Counted from the stretch's first letter, positions 24,079-34,297 are shown. The stretch: DNA of 64,000 bases from Lysobacter arvi (GCA_031216755.1 JARUHG010000004.1:186001-250000), one strand, 5' to 3'. A program made the numbers and translations. The notes: generated from the letters alone by a model not told the origin.

Positions 24079-24798
24079 TCAGAGCCCGGCCAGATAGCGA
24101 CCCGGGTCGATCCGGCGTCCGTACTGGCGCACTTCGAAGTGCAGGTGCGGGCCGGTCGAGCGGCCGGTGGAGCCCATCTTCGAGATCTCCTGCCCGGCGA
24201 GCACGACGTCGCCGGGACGCACCTCCAGCCGGCTGTTGTGCGCGTACAACGTCACGATGCCCTGGCCGTGGTCGATCATCACCACGTTGCCGTAGTCCTT
24301 GCTGTAACGCGCCTGCACGACCACCCCGTCGCCGCAGGCGTGCACGGGCGTGCCGACCGAACCGGCGAAGTCGATGCCGCTGTGGAACGCGTCGCCGCGG
24401 CCGAACGGGTCGTGCCGACGCCCGAAACCGGACGTGATCCGCACCGGCGCCACCGGAAGCAGGCTGAGCAGCCGCTCGTGCCAGTCGCGTTTGACCGGAT
24501 TCCAACCGAGCGCCGACAGCTCGACCGCGTCGTCCGCGGCCCGGAGCGGCGCGGCGTCCTTGCGGGCAAGGTCCGCGACCAGGTCGTAATGCGGGGACTG
24601 CGCCGCCGGGAGATACGGCCCGCCCGTGGCGGTTTCGACGGCAACGGCATCGGCCTGCCGGACCGCGTGCGATCGCGTCCACTTCGAGCCCCCACTGGAC
24701 GCGGCGATGAAGACCGCAGTGGCGCAGAGCACCTGCAGGCTGCTGCGCCAACCGCAGCGGATGGGACGGACTCGGGGTTTGCGTACGGCGGGGGGCAT
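24079..24798 (-). CDS. M23 family metallopeptidase (peptidoglycan endopeptidase)
   Basis: 239 residues from ATG 24798 (MPPAVRKPRVRPIRCGW). An N-terminal membrane segment (LQVLCATAVFIAASSGG) tethers or exports it. The LytM domain covers the last 130 residues: zinc ligands in HSGIDFAGSVG and HLHFEVRQ, with GSTGRSTGPHLHF before the final His pair. Expected to cut peptide cross-links in peptidoglycan. There is no coiled coil, unlike EnvC. A longer upstream frame to 24912 is unlikely. Confidence 0.87.
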   Translation of the reverse strand: MPPAVRKPRVRPIRCGWRSSLQVLCATAVFIAASSGGSKWTRSHAVRQADAVAVETATGGPYLPAAQSPHYDLVADLARKDAAPLRAADDAVELSALGWNPVKRDWHERLLSLLPVAPVRITSGFGRRHDPFGRGDAFHSGIDFAGSVGTPVHACGDGVVVQARYSKDYGNVVMIDHGQGIVTLYAHNSRLEVRPGDVVLAGQEISKMGSTGRSTGPHLHFEVRQYGRRIDPGRYLAGL

Positions 24799-25097
24799 GG
24801 ACGGCTCCGTGATGCGGTGGCAGCGCCCCGCAACGGGACGCGAAGACTCCTGGCTGGGTGGTCCGGCGAGACGTGCTTTGCCGGTCGGGCGCGCCCTCAG
24901 GCGCAGCAGCAAGTCTCCGGATCGGCCCCCGGCGGCGATATGAGACGGGTCCGAAAAACTCTCAGCGGCAGCTATTGACCTGTTAAGGATTCATGGGTCC
25001 GAACCGCGAACGCCTGCTGTACGCCGCCACGGTCCGCATCGTCGCCGCACAAGGGCGGTGGGAGAATCCAACCGCTCCCACCACCACGGAGGCCGCC

Positions 25098-25667
25098 ATG
25101 AAACCGCGCCTCGCCGTCCTGCTCGTCGCGTTCGCCTTCGCCTCCGCCGCTCACGGCGGCGCGCGCAACGTCACCGATCCGCAGGCGCCGCGCGCCTTGC
25201 CCGAAAGCGATTCGGTCAACGTGCGATGGGAAGATCCGTCGCGCTTCAGCGAGCTGCGCTACAGCGGCAACCGCTGGGAAGCCTCGCGGGGCAACTGGGT
25301 GCAGGAGCTGGCCACGTACCTGCGCGATCGCGCGCAGCAGCGCCTGCCCGACGGCCAGCGCCTGGACGTCGACATCGTCGACATCCGCCGTGCGGGCTCG
25401 TTCGAGCCGTGGCACGGACCGAACCTGCAGTACACGCGGATCATCCGCGACGTCTATCCGCCGCGCATGACCCTCGACGTGCGCCTCACCGACGCCGACG
25501 GCACGGTCATCGCGGAAGGCGAGCGCAAGCTCAGCGATCCCGGCTTCCTGATGAGCGACAGCGCCACGCTCAACAGCGATCCGCTGCGGTTCGAGAAGCG
25601 CCTGATCGACCGCTGGCTCGCGCAGGAACTGCGGACGGCCGAGCGGGGAGTGAAGAATGAGGAGTGA
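25098..25667 (+). CDS. DUF3016 domain-containing periplasmic protein
   Basis: 189 residues: signal peptide MKPRLAVLLVAFAFASAAHGG, then the DUF3016 domain, with VNVRWEDPSRFSELRYSGNR and YPPRMTLDVRLTDADGTVIA as clear blocks. ATG 25098 is preceded by CGGAGG. Family function is unknown; members are secreted and frequent in Xanthomonadaceae. Confidence 0.87.
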   Translation: MKPRLAVLLVAFAFASAAHGGARNVTDPQAPRALPESDSVNVRWEDPSRFSELRYSGNRWEASRGNWVQELATYLRDRAQQRLPDGQRLDVDIVDIRRAGSFEPWHGPNLQYTRIIRDVYPPRMTLDVRLTDADGTVIAEGERKLSDPGFLMSDSATLNSDPLRFEKRLIDRWLAQELRTAERGVKNEE

Positions 25668-25670
25668 GAA

Positions 25671-25705
25671 GTGAGCGGGAAGCGGGGCCGGCTTTCGCCG
25701 CTCAC
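25671..25705. terminator. Hairpin between convergent genes
   Basis: GTGAGCGG / CCGCTCAC, 8 bp with an 19-nt interior, just after the DUF3016 stop and before the end of the ABC permease gene. Flanked by purine-rich GAGTGA repeats. No T-tract; weak bidirectional terminator candidate. Confidence 0.35.
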
Positions 25706-25734
25706 TCGTCACCCTTTCCCACTCACTCCCGGCT

Positions 25735-26492
<758 letters not shown>

Positions 26493-26496
<4 letters not shown>

Positions 26497-27470
26497 GCGC
26501 GCGCCTCCCGGTCCTGGCGGACCAGGCTGACGAAGATGTCCTCCAGCGAACTCTCGGAGGAATGCAGGTCCTTGAAGTCGATGCCGTGCTGCGTCAGCCG
26601 GCGCAGCAGCCCGGCGATGCCGGTTTCCTGCGCCTGCACGTCGAAGGTGTAGACCAGCGAGTGGCCGTCTTCGGTCAGTTCCAGCGGGTACTGGGACAGA
26701 TCCTCCGGAATGCGATCCAGCGGCGCCTGCAGCGTCAGCGTGAGCTGCTTCTTGCCGAGCTTGCGCATCAGCGTGGTCTTGTCCTCCACCAGCACCAGTT
26801 CGCCCTTGTTGATCACGCCGATGCGGTCGGCCATGTCCTCGGCCTCCTCGATGTAATGCGTGGTCAGGATGATCGTGGTGCCGTTCTCGCGCAGGCGACG
26901 CACCATCTCCCACATGTCGTGGCGAAGCTCGACGTCCACGCCGGCGGTGGGTTCGTCCAGGAACAGGATCGACGGCTCGTGCGACAGCGCCTTTGCGATC
27001 AGGACGCGGCGCTTCATGCCGCCCGACAGCGCCATGATCTTGCTGTCCTTCTTCTCCCACAGCGACAGGTCGCGCAGCACCTTCTCCAGGTACGCGTCGT
27101 CGCGCGGCTTGCCGAACAGCCCGCGGCTGAACTTCACCGTGGCCCACACGCTTTCGAACGCGTCGGTCGACAGCTCCTGCGGCACCAGCCCGATCTTCGC
27201 GCGCGCCGCGCGGTAGTCGCGCACGATGTCGTGGCCGTCCGCGGCGACGGTGCCGGAACTGGCATTGACGATGCCGCAGATGATGCTGATCAACGTGGTC
27301 TTGCCCGCGCCGTTGGGCCCGAGCAGCGCGAAGATCTCGCCGCGCCGGATCGACAGGTCGATGCCCTTGAGCGCCTGGAAACCGGTGGAGTACGTCTTGG
27401 TGAGGCCCTTTACATCGATGACGGGGTCGATGCCGGGATCGGCCAGCTGCGTGCCGGCGGTGGACGCCAT
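26493..27470 (-). CDS. ABC transporter ATP-binding protein (YadG-like)
   Basis: 325 residues. Walker A is [11 protein letters not shown], the Q-loop is LVPQE, the signature is [16 protein letters not shown], Walker B is [13 protein letters not shown], and the switch His is in [14 protein letters not shown]-terminal region of about 90 residues (after [16 protein letters not shown]) is the usual DrrA/YadG regulatory tail. Starts [13 protein letters not shown] at 27470. In one operon with the permease. Confidence 0.9.
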
Positions 27471-27535
27471 GCCGTGTTCCTTTTCCTGCGGTGAACCCGC
27501 GGCATCGTACCGGAGCGGCGTGACCCGCACGTTCG

Positions 27536-27805
27536 TCATCCCATGCGTCCGAGGCGGCCCGTGGACTCCGCCGCCTGGCTGCACGCCTTCGTCACGCGCG
27601 CCAGCAGCGCACGCACGCCCGGCAGGATCACCCAGGCGGCCGGCAGCGCGACGGCGAATGCGACCGGCCATCCGCGCAGCCACGCCTGCAGCAGGCCGGG
27701 GCCGAAGCCGCGCTGGAGCGCGATCATGGCGAAGCTCATCACGCCGGACATCAGCGTGACGACCAGCGGAACGAAGGCGAACTGGGCCTGGCGTGGCGAG
27801 AGCAT
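27536..27805 (-). CDS. DUF2798 small membrane protein
   Basis: 89 residues from ATG 27805 ([20 protein letters not shown]). Two transmembrane helices ([20 protein letters not shown] and [19 protein letters not shown]) match DUF2798, whose members have two such segments. Function unknown. The frame stays open upstream to 27970 but without supporting features. Confidence 0.82.
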   Translation of the reverse strand: MLSPRQAQFAFVPLVVTLMSGVMSFAMIALQRGFGPGLLQAWLRGWPVAFAVALPAAWVILPGVRALLARVTKACSQAAESTGRLGRMG

Positions 27806-27984
27806 GGCGGCACTCCGTTGCGGGGGAGCGACAAGGTTAGGCAGCCCGGCGCGCGACGATAAGCCCGCATCGCGGGGAATGACCGTCCCATCAGCGGGCG
27901 AATGCGAAGTGTGCCTTCCGGTACATCGCGATGCCGCCCGGGTGCGCGACAATGCACGCTTCCAGGACACATCGCCGGAGCGCC

Positions 27985-28359
27985 ATGAAATTCCTGCTGA
28001 TGATCTACACCGACCAGGCTTTGCTGGACGCCCTGCCCGAGGGCGAGTACGACCGCCTGATGAAGGACTGCATCGAGAAGGCCGACGCGCTGCGCGAACG
28101 CGGCGTGCTGCTGGACTCGCAGCAACTGGAAGTGCCCAGCGCCGCGCGTTCGATGCGCACGCGCAACGGCAGCACGCACGTGTTCGACGGCCCGTTCGCC
28201 GAGGCGAAGGAAGTCTTCGCAGGCTTCAACCTGATCGAGGCGCCGGATATGGAAAGCGCGGTGGAGATCGCCCATGCGTTCCCGTGGTCGCGCTTCGGTT
28301 CGATCGAGGTGCGCCCGGTGCGCGACTTCAACGCGGTGCGCGAGCGCGTCGGCGCGTAG
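27985..28359 (+). CDS. YciI/DGPF-domain protein
   Basis: 124 residues. It begins MKFLLMIYTDQALLDALPEG and contains HVFDGPFAEAKEVFAGFNLI, the DGPF motif that defines this YCII-related family. The fold is a dimeric ferredoxin-like barrel. Homologues often accompany ECF sigma factors (sigma-SigJ type clusters), but none is next to this copy. Enzymatic role unknown. Confidence 0.88.
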   Translation: MKFLLMIYTDQALLDALPEGEYDRLMKDCIEKADALRERGVLLDSQQLEVPSAARSMRTRNGSTHVFDGPFAEAKEVFAGFNLIEAPDMESAVEIAHAFPWSRFGSIEVRPVRDFNAVRERVGA

Positions 28360-28364
28360 GGCGC

Positions 28365-29249
28365 TCAGCCCAGCCGCTTCTCGAACCAGTAATCCGCGTA
28401 CGGATTGTCGTTGTAGCGCGGGATCTCGACGTAGCCGTTGCGCGCATACAGCGCGCGCGCTTCCAGCAGCGTGCGGTTGGTGTCCAGCCGCAGCGTGTGC
28501 AGCGACATCGCACGCGCCTGCGCTTCCAGCGCATCGAGCATGCGCTGTGCGATGCCAAGCCCGCGCGCGTCCGGCGCGACCCACATGCGCTTGATCTCGC
28601 CGACGCCCTCGCCCAGCACCTTGAGCGCGCCGCAGCCCAGCGCGACCTCGTCGAGCCGCGCGAGCAGCAGCACGCCCGAAGGCGGCACGAGTTCCTGCGG
28701 ATCGGCGCTCGGGCCACGCGTGGCGTCGAAACCCGTTTCGAAGCGCTCGTCGAGCTCGCGCAGGTACGCGTCGATGCAGGCGCGCGCGTCGTCGCGAGCC
28801 GGATCGGCCGGTGCGATGACGACGGCGGCGGCGCGCATCAGGCGCTCCACCTCGGCCATCGCGCGGGTCAGGCGCTCGCGCTGCGCATCGCCCAGCGGCG
28901 ACAGCAGCGACGTCGCGAAATCCTGCGACAGGCGATCGAGCGCGTCGAATTCGCGTCGACCCTTCGCCGTCAGCAGCGCGCGCCGGACCCGCGCATCGTC
29001 CGGCGCCGGCTGGGATTTCACCAGGCCCTGCGATTCCAGCCCACGCAGCAGGCGACTCAGGTACCCCGAATCGAGCGACAGTCGCGCGCGCAGGTCGCGC
29101 ACGTCGGCACCCGCCGGGCCGATTTCGAACAGCAGGCGCGACTCGGCCAGCGGCCGGCCGCGCCCGAGGAAGTCGTCCGACAGCGCGCCGATCCGGCGCG
29201 TTACCGATCGGTTGAAGCTGCGGACCTGCTGGATCTGGCGCTCGTCCAT
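28365..29249 (-). CDS. MarR-family regulator fused to GNAT N-acetyltransferase
   Basis: 294 residues in two domains. Residues 1-145 form a MarR winged HTH (QVRSFNRSVTRRIGALSDDF, then DVRDLRARLSLDSGYLSRLL with wing ARVRRALLTAKGR). Residues 150-294 form a GNAT domain with the acetyl-CoA loop in MWVAPDARGLGIAQRMLDAL. Such fusions are a known architecture. A perfect inverted repeat sits exactly at the start codon (29249-29270), so the protein very probably represses its own gene. The acetylated substrate is unknown. Confidence 0.9.
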   Translation of the reverse strand: MDERQIQQVRSFNRSVTRRIGALSDDFLGRGRPLAESRLLFEIGPAGADVRDLRARLSLDSGYLSRLLRGLESQGLVKSQPAPDDARVRRALLTAKGRREFDALDRLSQDFATSLLSPLGDAQRERLTRAMAEVERLMRAAAVVIAPADPARDDARACIDAYLRELDERFETGFDATRGPSADPQELVPPSGVLLLARLDEVALGCGALKVLGEGVGEIKRMWVAPDARGLGIAQRMLDALEAQARAMSLHTLRLDTNRTLLEARALYARNGYVEIPRYNDNPYADYWFEKRLG

Positions 29250-29270
29250 TGCCTGACTTTAGTCAGGCAA
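29249..29270 (-). promoter_or_regulatory. Operator-like inverted repeat overlapping the MarR-GNAT start codon
   Basis: TTGCCTGAC-TTTA-GTCAGGCAA: 9-bp perfect arms, 4-bp centre, 22 bp in all. The first base is the A of the ATG on the minus strand. Size and TTGCC half-site fit MarR-type operators. Binding here would block transcription initiation or the ribosome start region. Confidence 0.7.
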
Positions 29271-29330
29271 TTATCCGGAATGCAAGATCCGCCCGGTCCC
29301 ACCTGTCGGAGCGGGCACAACAGCCCTGCC

Positions 29331-29549
29331 TTACACCCGCTCAGGGACCGCCCGGCGCCGGGTCAGATACGGCAGCGCAAACAGGTACAGCCCGCTGATC
29401 AGCAGCAGGGCCAGCGGCACGAGCGTGGCGAACCCCACCCACAGCGCGATGTCGCCCCGTCCCATGACCACGAAGTTGGCGATGACGAACAGCGTGAAGG
29501 CGATCGACAGCCACCGATGGGCCTGGCGGATCCACTTGTTCCAGTTCAT
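29331..29549 (-). CDS. Small two-helix membrane protein, 72 aa
   Basis: Starts MNWNKWIRQAHRWLSIAFTL after AAGGAGTTCCC. Two hydrophobic segments (WLSIAFTLFVIANFVVMG and LWVGFATLVPLALLLISGLYLFAL) and a basic C-terminus (YLTRRRAVPERV) predict an inner-membrane protein. Short proteins of this pattern are widespread in proteobacteria without known function. Confidence 0.75.
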   Translation of the reverse strand: MNWNKWIRQAHRWLSIAFTLFVIANFVVMGRGDIALWVGFATLVPLALLLISGLYLFALPYLTRRRAVPERV

Positions 29550-29702
29550 GGGAACTCCTTGTCGGCAAACGTGGGCGCGTATCGCGCGGCGCACCGGACG
29601 GTGCACCGAACGCGATCCTAGCGACCGCGCGCCTCGGGGACTTCTTCAAAACTGACCGACATCCCGGGATCGTACGAACGCGGTCCGTCCGCACGATCCC
29701 GA

Positions 29703-32700
29703 TCAGAACGCGCGTTCCCACTCCAGCATGGCCGTGCTCCAACGCTCATCCGCGGCGCTGCGCAGGCCATAGGTCAGCCGGAACCGGGCGCCACGCAGGT
29801 CGCGGTACAGCCCGAGGTCGAACAGGCCCATGCGGTCGTCCCAACCGGCACCGTCCAGCGGCGTCCACGCGTCCAGGCCGGTGAAGCGCGCCTGCATGCC
29901 GCCGGATTGCGACAGCAGCGACTGCCATTCCATGCGCCCCTGCAGAATCCATTCGCCGCCGGCCCACGGCACGCGGTGGCTCAGGCGCGCTCCAACGAGG
30001 CCCATCGCGGCCGAGGTGTCCGACGCGGGCGCGGCAAGTCCGAAGCCGGCTGCGCCTTCCTCGCGAAACGCGTCGCGCTGCAGTCGGATCGCCTGCAGCC
30101 CGGCGTAGGGAACCAGCGAAGTGGCGGACCACGCCATCCGCGCGCCTGCCTGCAGGCCGAAGGTGGCGTGCTGCTCGCGCAGGTCCGAATCCACGCGAAA
30201 ACGCTGGGTGTCCAGATCGATCTCGCGACGCAGCGTGCGCTGGCCCTGGCCGAAGCCGACGCTGCCCAGCAGGTATCGACCGCCGCCGAACTCCCAGTTC
30301 GCGTACCACTGGCCTTCGAAGAGCCGGACGTGTTCGCGATCGTTACGCGATCCGTGCCATCGGTGGCCGTCCGACGTCGTCATCGACAGGCCCATCGTCG
30401 CGCCGTTCGCACGCAGCACGTTAGCGCCCATGGTCCAGCCGGTCGCCTGCAGGTCCGCGCCCGCGCCCGCGCGCTGTTGCTCGAACGCCCGCGACCACAC
30501 GCGCGGAGCGTCGCCGGCGCCGGCCTCGTCCATGCGCGACTCGAGCGAATGGCGCGCGTCGTCCACCGTCATGCGCACGAACGCGGCGTCCATCGCGTGG
30601 AACTCGCCCGACAGCGATGCGAGCGAACGTTCGAGTTGCGCGCCCGAATCGATGGCCTGCAGCGCCGCCGCGGCGGAGAGAAACGAAGGATCGGCCGACG
30701 CCGTCGTCGCGTCGAGTTGCCCGAACGCGGACTCCAGGCGTTGCGCTCCCTGCACGGCGGAGGGCGACAGGCCCAGTCGCGACGCGGTCGCTGTCACGCT
30801 GTTGCGCGTGAGTTCCAGCCACACGCCCTGCGGCTCGTAATGCGGTGTTGCGCTGAGCAGGTACGACGGCGCGGTCCAGTCGACCGCGTCGAACGTCCCC
30901 TCCACCTGCGACGCCGTCAGCACATCCGCCCGCGCGTTGAAGACGTAGCCGCCCACGGTGCCGACGATGCGAAGACGGCCGTCGAGTCGCGCCGTCCCGG
31001 CGATGTCCATCGGCTTGCCGCCCAGATACATCGACAGCAGGCCCGTGTCCGTCTGCAGGTAGTCGCCGCCGACGTGCACGGCGATGTCCCGGTCCGGCAG
31101 GCGCAGGCTGGAGGCGTTGGACAGATTGCCGCCAATGCGGATGTCGCCGCCCAGGACGCCTGGCCAGCCGGAACTGGCGGGCGTGCCCATGGTCACGCCG
31201 CCGGTACCGGGTTCGGCGCGCAGGTCGGCCTTGAGGAGCGCCCCGTCGCCGAGCGTTACCCAGCTGGCGTCGCGCACGATGACGTCGCTGGACTGCTGGC
31301 CGAGGATGCCCACCGTCATCCCGTACGTGCCGTGCACGAGGGTGGGGCCGGTGTAGGTGTTGTTGCCGGAGAGGAACATCAGCAGCGGACGGTTCCCATG
31401 CAGGGTGAGGCCGCCCTCGCCGCTCATGTCGTTGGCCCAGTTGCCGCCGAATCCGCTGCTGACGATCCCGCTGAAATCGAAGTCCATCTGGCCCCAGTCC
31501 AGGCGGCCCGGTCCGTTGAGTGCCTTTTCCAGGTCGATGCGGCCATGCCCGTACACGTCGTCCACGCCGGGTGCGCCCAGGTCCGTGGCCGTGCCGAGCA
31601 GGATCTGCCGCGCCTGTTCGGCGCCGAGGTAAGTGAACCGGTCGCGTACGACGGCCACCGCGCCGCTCACCTGCGCGGCGGCGAAGTCGGTGCCGTGCGC
31701 GGCGACCGGCCCGGTCGCGTTCGGGTCGACGGTCTTCACGTCGCCCGTGGCCATCAGGCAGACGTCCTTCGCCGCGCCGCAGGCGTTGGACGTCGACGAG
31801 AGCAGGTTCGGCAGTTCGCTGGACACTGCGCCCACGACGAGCCAGTGATCGCGCACGCCGTCCGGATCGCTGCCGGTGAGCGGCAAGGTCGCCAGCTGCG
31901 AAGGTTCGAAGTCCTTGGCGTCGCCCGCGGCGACCACGATCAGCGCGTCGCGCCCGGCCAACCGCGCGAAGCCGTCGTAGAGCTCGTTGCGCCCGGCCTC
32001 GCTGTCCCAGCGCAAGGCGTCGGTCGAGACGTTGACGACATTCACGCCGGCATCGGCGAGCCACTGCGCGCCCGCCGCGAACGTTCCGTCCGCCTTGACG
32101 TTCTGCACCGCCGCGCCGTCGTCGGCGAGGTAGCGGAACGAGGCCAATCCCGCACGCTGCGCCACGCCGCCGGGATGCCCGCTGACGTTGAAGCCCAGGA
32201 TGATGCGCGCCACCTGCGTACCGTGCCCGAGTCTGTCGGGTACGGACGTGTCCATCGCGGCCGGGTCGGCGACGCGGTGCGCGCCGAAGAGGGTGCCGAA
32301 GTTCGACATCAACCGGCTGTCGACGCCCGAGTCGATCACGCCGACGCGCGACCGCTCGCCGTACGAGGGATAGCCCCCGAAGGTCCCGGAGAGTTGCAGA
32401 TGCGCGTCGATGGCGGGATCGAGCACCGGCGGCGCGCGCTCCAGCGGGGGACGCGGCGGCGTCACGGGGGGCGTCACGGGCGGCGTCACCGGCGGCGTGA
32501 CAGGCGGCTCCGGCGTGACCGGCGGCGGGTCCGGCGTCGTGGGAGGCGGAGGCGTCGTGGGCGGCGGCGCGGTCCCACCTGCGGGCGGAGGGTCGTTGCG
32601 GACGTTGTCGCCGCCTCCGCCGCCACCGCACGAGGCCAACGCCATCGCGCACACCACGACGGCCACCGCGCGCGTCAGTGGCGCGCGCGCTCCCATTCGA

Positions 32701-32708
32701 CGATCCAT
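29703..32708 (-). CDS. Autotransporter with degenerate S8 (subtilisin-like) passenger
   Basis: 1001 residues. A lipoprotein-type signal (VVVCAMALASCGGGGGG) is followed by a Pro/Thr-rich linker with VTPP repeats. The S8 domain has the catalytic Asp (VGVIDSGVDSR) and His (GHGTQVARIILG). However, the serine motif reads GTDFAAAQVSG where GTSxAxP is expected, and the oxyanion Asn block reads VVAAGDAKD instead of AGN. A beta-helix-like region with an autotransporter repeat (GGLTLHGNRPLLMFLSGNNT) follows. The C-terminal 260 residues form an autotransporter barrel ending in Phe. It is likely exported but proteolytically dead. Confidence 0.87.
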   Translation of the reverse strand: MDRRMGARAPLTRAVAVVVCAMALASCGGGGGGDNVRNDPPPAGGTAPPPTTPPPPTTPDPPPVTPEPPVTPPVTPPVTPPVTPPRPPLERAPPVLDPAIDAHLQLSGTFGGYPSYGERSRVGVIDSGVDSRLMSNFGTLFGAHRVADPAAMDTSVPDRLGHGTQVARIILGFNVSGHPGGVAQRAGLASFRYLADDGAAVQNVKADGTFAAGAQWLADAGVNVVNVSTDALRWDSEAGRNELYDGFARLAGRDALIVVAAGDAKDFEPSQLATLPLTGSDPDGVRDHWLVVGAVSSELPNLLSSTSNACGAAKDVCLMATGDVKTVDPNATGPVAAHGTDFAAAQVSGAVAVVRDRFTYLGAEQARQILLGTATDLGAPGVDDVYGHGRIDLEKALNGPGRLDWGQMDFDFSGIVSSGFGGNWANDMSGEGGLTLHGNRPLLMFLSGNNTYTGPTLVHGTYGMTVGILGQQSSDVIVRDASWVTLGDGALLKADLRAEPGTGGVTMGTPASSGWPGVLGGDIRIGGNLSNASSLRLPDRDIAVHVGGDYLQTDTGLLSMYLGGKPMDIAGTARLDGRLRIVGTVGGYVFNARADVLTASQVEGTFDAVDWTAPSYLLSATPHYEPQGVWLELTRNSVTATASRLGLSPSAVQGAQRLESAFGQLDATTASADPSFLSAAAALQAIDSGAQLERSLASLSGEFHAMDAAFVRMTVDDARHSLESRMDEAGAGDAPRVWSRAFEQQRAGAGADLQATGWTMGANVLRANGATMGLSMTTSDGHRWHGSRNDREHVRLFEGQWYANWEFGGGRYLLGSVGFGQGQRTLRREIDLDTQRFRVDSDLREQHATFGLQAGARMAWSATSLVPYAGLQAIRLQRDAFREEGAAGFGLAAPASDTSAAMGLVGARLSHRVPWAGGEWILQGRMEWQSLLSQSGGMQARFTGLDAWTPLDGAGWDDRMGLFDLGLYRDLRGARFRLTYGLRSAADERWSTAMLEWERAF

Positions 32709-32814
32709 GTAATCCCTTTTCCTGCCGGCCTCGGCCGGCTCCCCAGCGGCGAGCGTAGGCAATCCCCGCGGGGCGCTCAAGCCGGTCGCGCGACGGGAAC
32801 GGCGTTCCTCGCGA

Positions 32815-34134
32815 TTACGGCCCGCGAACCACCGTGCCCTGCTTCATGACCAGCAGTGGCTTCTGCGTGGCACGGATGTCCTCCAGCACGTTGCCGGGCA
32901 CGGCGACGATGTCGGCGAACTTGCCAGCCTCCAGGGTGCCGGTGTCGTTCTCGATGCCCAGCAGCTTCGCCGAACCCTGGCTGCTGGTGAGCAGCGCCGC
33001 GGCCGGGGTCATGCCCAGGTCGACCATGTCGCCGAATTCCTGCGCGTTCAAACCGTGCGGATACACCGCCGCGTCGGTGCCCAGCGCGATCGGCACGCCG
33101 ACGCGCAGCGCTTCCTTGAACATCGTCTGGTGCGCCGCGCCGGCCGCGCGCGCCTTGGCGCCGATCTGCGGCGGGTACGTGTCGGCCTTGTCGACCACCC
33201 ACACCTGCGTCATGCGGGTGGGCACCAGGTAGGTTCCGTTGCGCTTCATCAATTGCAGCGTCGAGGCGGTGAGGAAGCTGCCGTGCTCGATCGAATCCAC
33301 GCCGGCCTCCACCGCGAGCCTGGCCGCCACGTCGCCGTGGCTGTGCGCGGCCACCTTGCGGCCCCACGTGTGGGCCTCGGTGACGATCGCGCGCAGTTCG
33401 TCCGGCGTGAGCTGCGGGACATCGACCGGATCGGCTTCCGACAGCACGCCACCGGAGGCGCAGATCTTGATGACGTCGGCGCCGTACTTCATCTGCTCGC
33501 GCGTGGCCAGGCGGCATTGCTCGGCGCCGTTGCAGACGCCGTCTCGCGGGCCCAGCGGCACGACGCGTTCCGGCGGGAACGGCGCGGCGTCGCAATGCCC
33601 GCCGGTGGAGCCGATCGCATGTCCGGCGACCAGCATGCGCGGGCCTTCGGCCAGGCCGTCGCGGATCGCATTGCGCAGCGCGACGTCGACGAAATCCGGC
33701 GCGCCCACCTCGCGCACCGTCGTGAAGCCCGCTTCCAGCGTCAACTTGGCGTTGCGCGCGGCGTGGAAGGACTGCTCGACCGGGAAGCGCAGCATGTTCT
33801 CGTAGAAGCCCTGCGCCCAGTCGTCGTCGTGGTTGGACGCGATGTGCGTGTGGGCGTCGATGAAGCCCGGCAGCAGCGTGGCATTGCCCAGGTCGATCAC
33901 CTTCGCGCCCGACGGCACGGCGGCGTCGCCGACGGCGGCGATGCGATCGCCCTGCACGACCACCACGCCGGGCGAGACCAGCCGCCCGCTGCGGCCATCG
34001 AACAGATGCGCGGCCCGCAGCACCACCGGCGGCGGCGTGGCGGACGCGGCGGTCGGCGCCTGGGCAGGCGCGGACGCCGCGATCGAGAGCGCGACGGACA
34101 GGCCCGCCAGGGCCGCGACGGTACGACGCTTCAT
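32815..34134 (-). CDS. Secreted metal-dependent amidohydrolase (imidazolonepropionase-like/prolidase type)
   Basis: 439 residues with a signal peptide (MKRRTVAALAGLSVALSIAA) ending at SAPAQAP. The amidohydrolase fold is shown by the metal motif LLPGFIDAHTHIA, later His residues in AHTWGRKVAAHSHGD and SIEHGSFLT, and the final Asp in IALGTDAAVYPHG. The N- and C-terminal beta sandwich (VVLRAAHLFDGRSGRLVSPG) is typical. Relatives include Xaa-Pro/Xaa-Arg dipeptidases and organophosphate hydrolases. ATG 34134 follows AAGGGGAAGGGA. Substrate unassigned. Confidence 0.87.
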   Translation of the reverse strand: MKRRTVAALAGLSVALSIAASAPAQAPTAASATPPPVVLRAAHLFDGRSGRLVSPGVVVVQGDRIAAVGDAAVPSGAKVIDLGNATLLPGFIDAHTHIASNHDDDWAQGFYENMLRFPVEQSFHAARNAKLTLEAGFTTVREVGAPDFVDVALRNAIRDGLAEGPRMLVAGHAIGSTGGHCDAAPFPPERVVPLGPRDGVCNGAEQCRLATREQMKYGADVIKICASGGVLSEADPVDVPQLTPDELRAIVTEAHTWGRKVAAHSHGDVAARLAVEAGVDSIEHGSFLTASTLQLMKRNGTYLVPTRMTQVWVVDKADTYPPQIGAKARAAGAAHQTMFKEALRVGVPIALGTDAAVYPHGLNAQEFGDMVDLGMTPAAALLTSSQGSAKLLGIENDTGTLEAGKFADIVAVPGNVLEDIRATQKPLLVMKQGTVVRGP

Positions 34135-34250
34135 TCCCTTCCCCTTTGCCGGTCGTGTCCGACCGAGTGTAGGAGCGCCGGCGGCCTCCGTCTCGTCCCG
34201 TGCGACGCCCGCCCGGCACACTGGCGGCACTCCTCGTCAGGGAGCTTTCG

Positions 34251-34297
34251 CCGGGGCGGCGCACGGAGCGATTCGCGCGCCGCCCCGGCTTTTTTTT
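34251..34297 (+). terminator. Strong plus-strand terminator with no plus-strand gene before it
   Basis: CCGGGGCGGCGC / GCGCCGCCCCGG (12 bp, 14-nt loop) followed by eight T. The nearest upstream gene is on the minus strand, so this terminator implies a short plus-strand transcript from about 34150 onward, possibly a small RNA. Confidence 0.85.

Noticed and set aside
29907-32849. 980-codon plus-strand open frame
   Set aside because: It is antisense to the autotransporter gene, Arg/Val/Gly-rich with no domain, signal or start context; GC-rich codon bias keeps such frames open.
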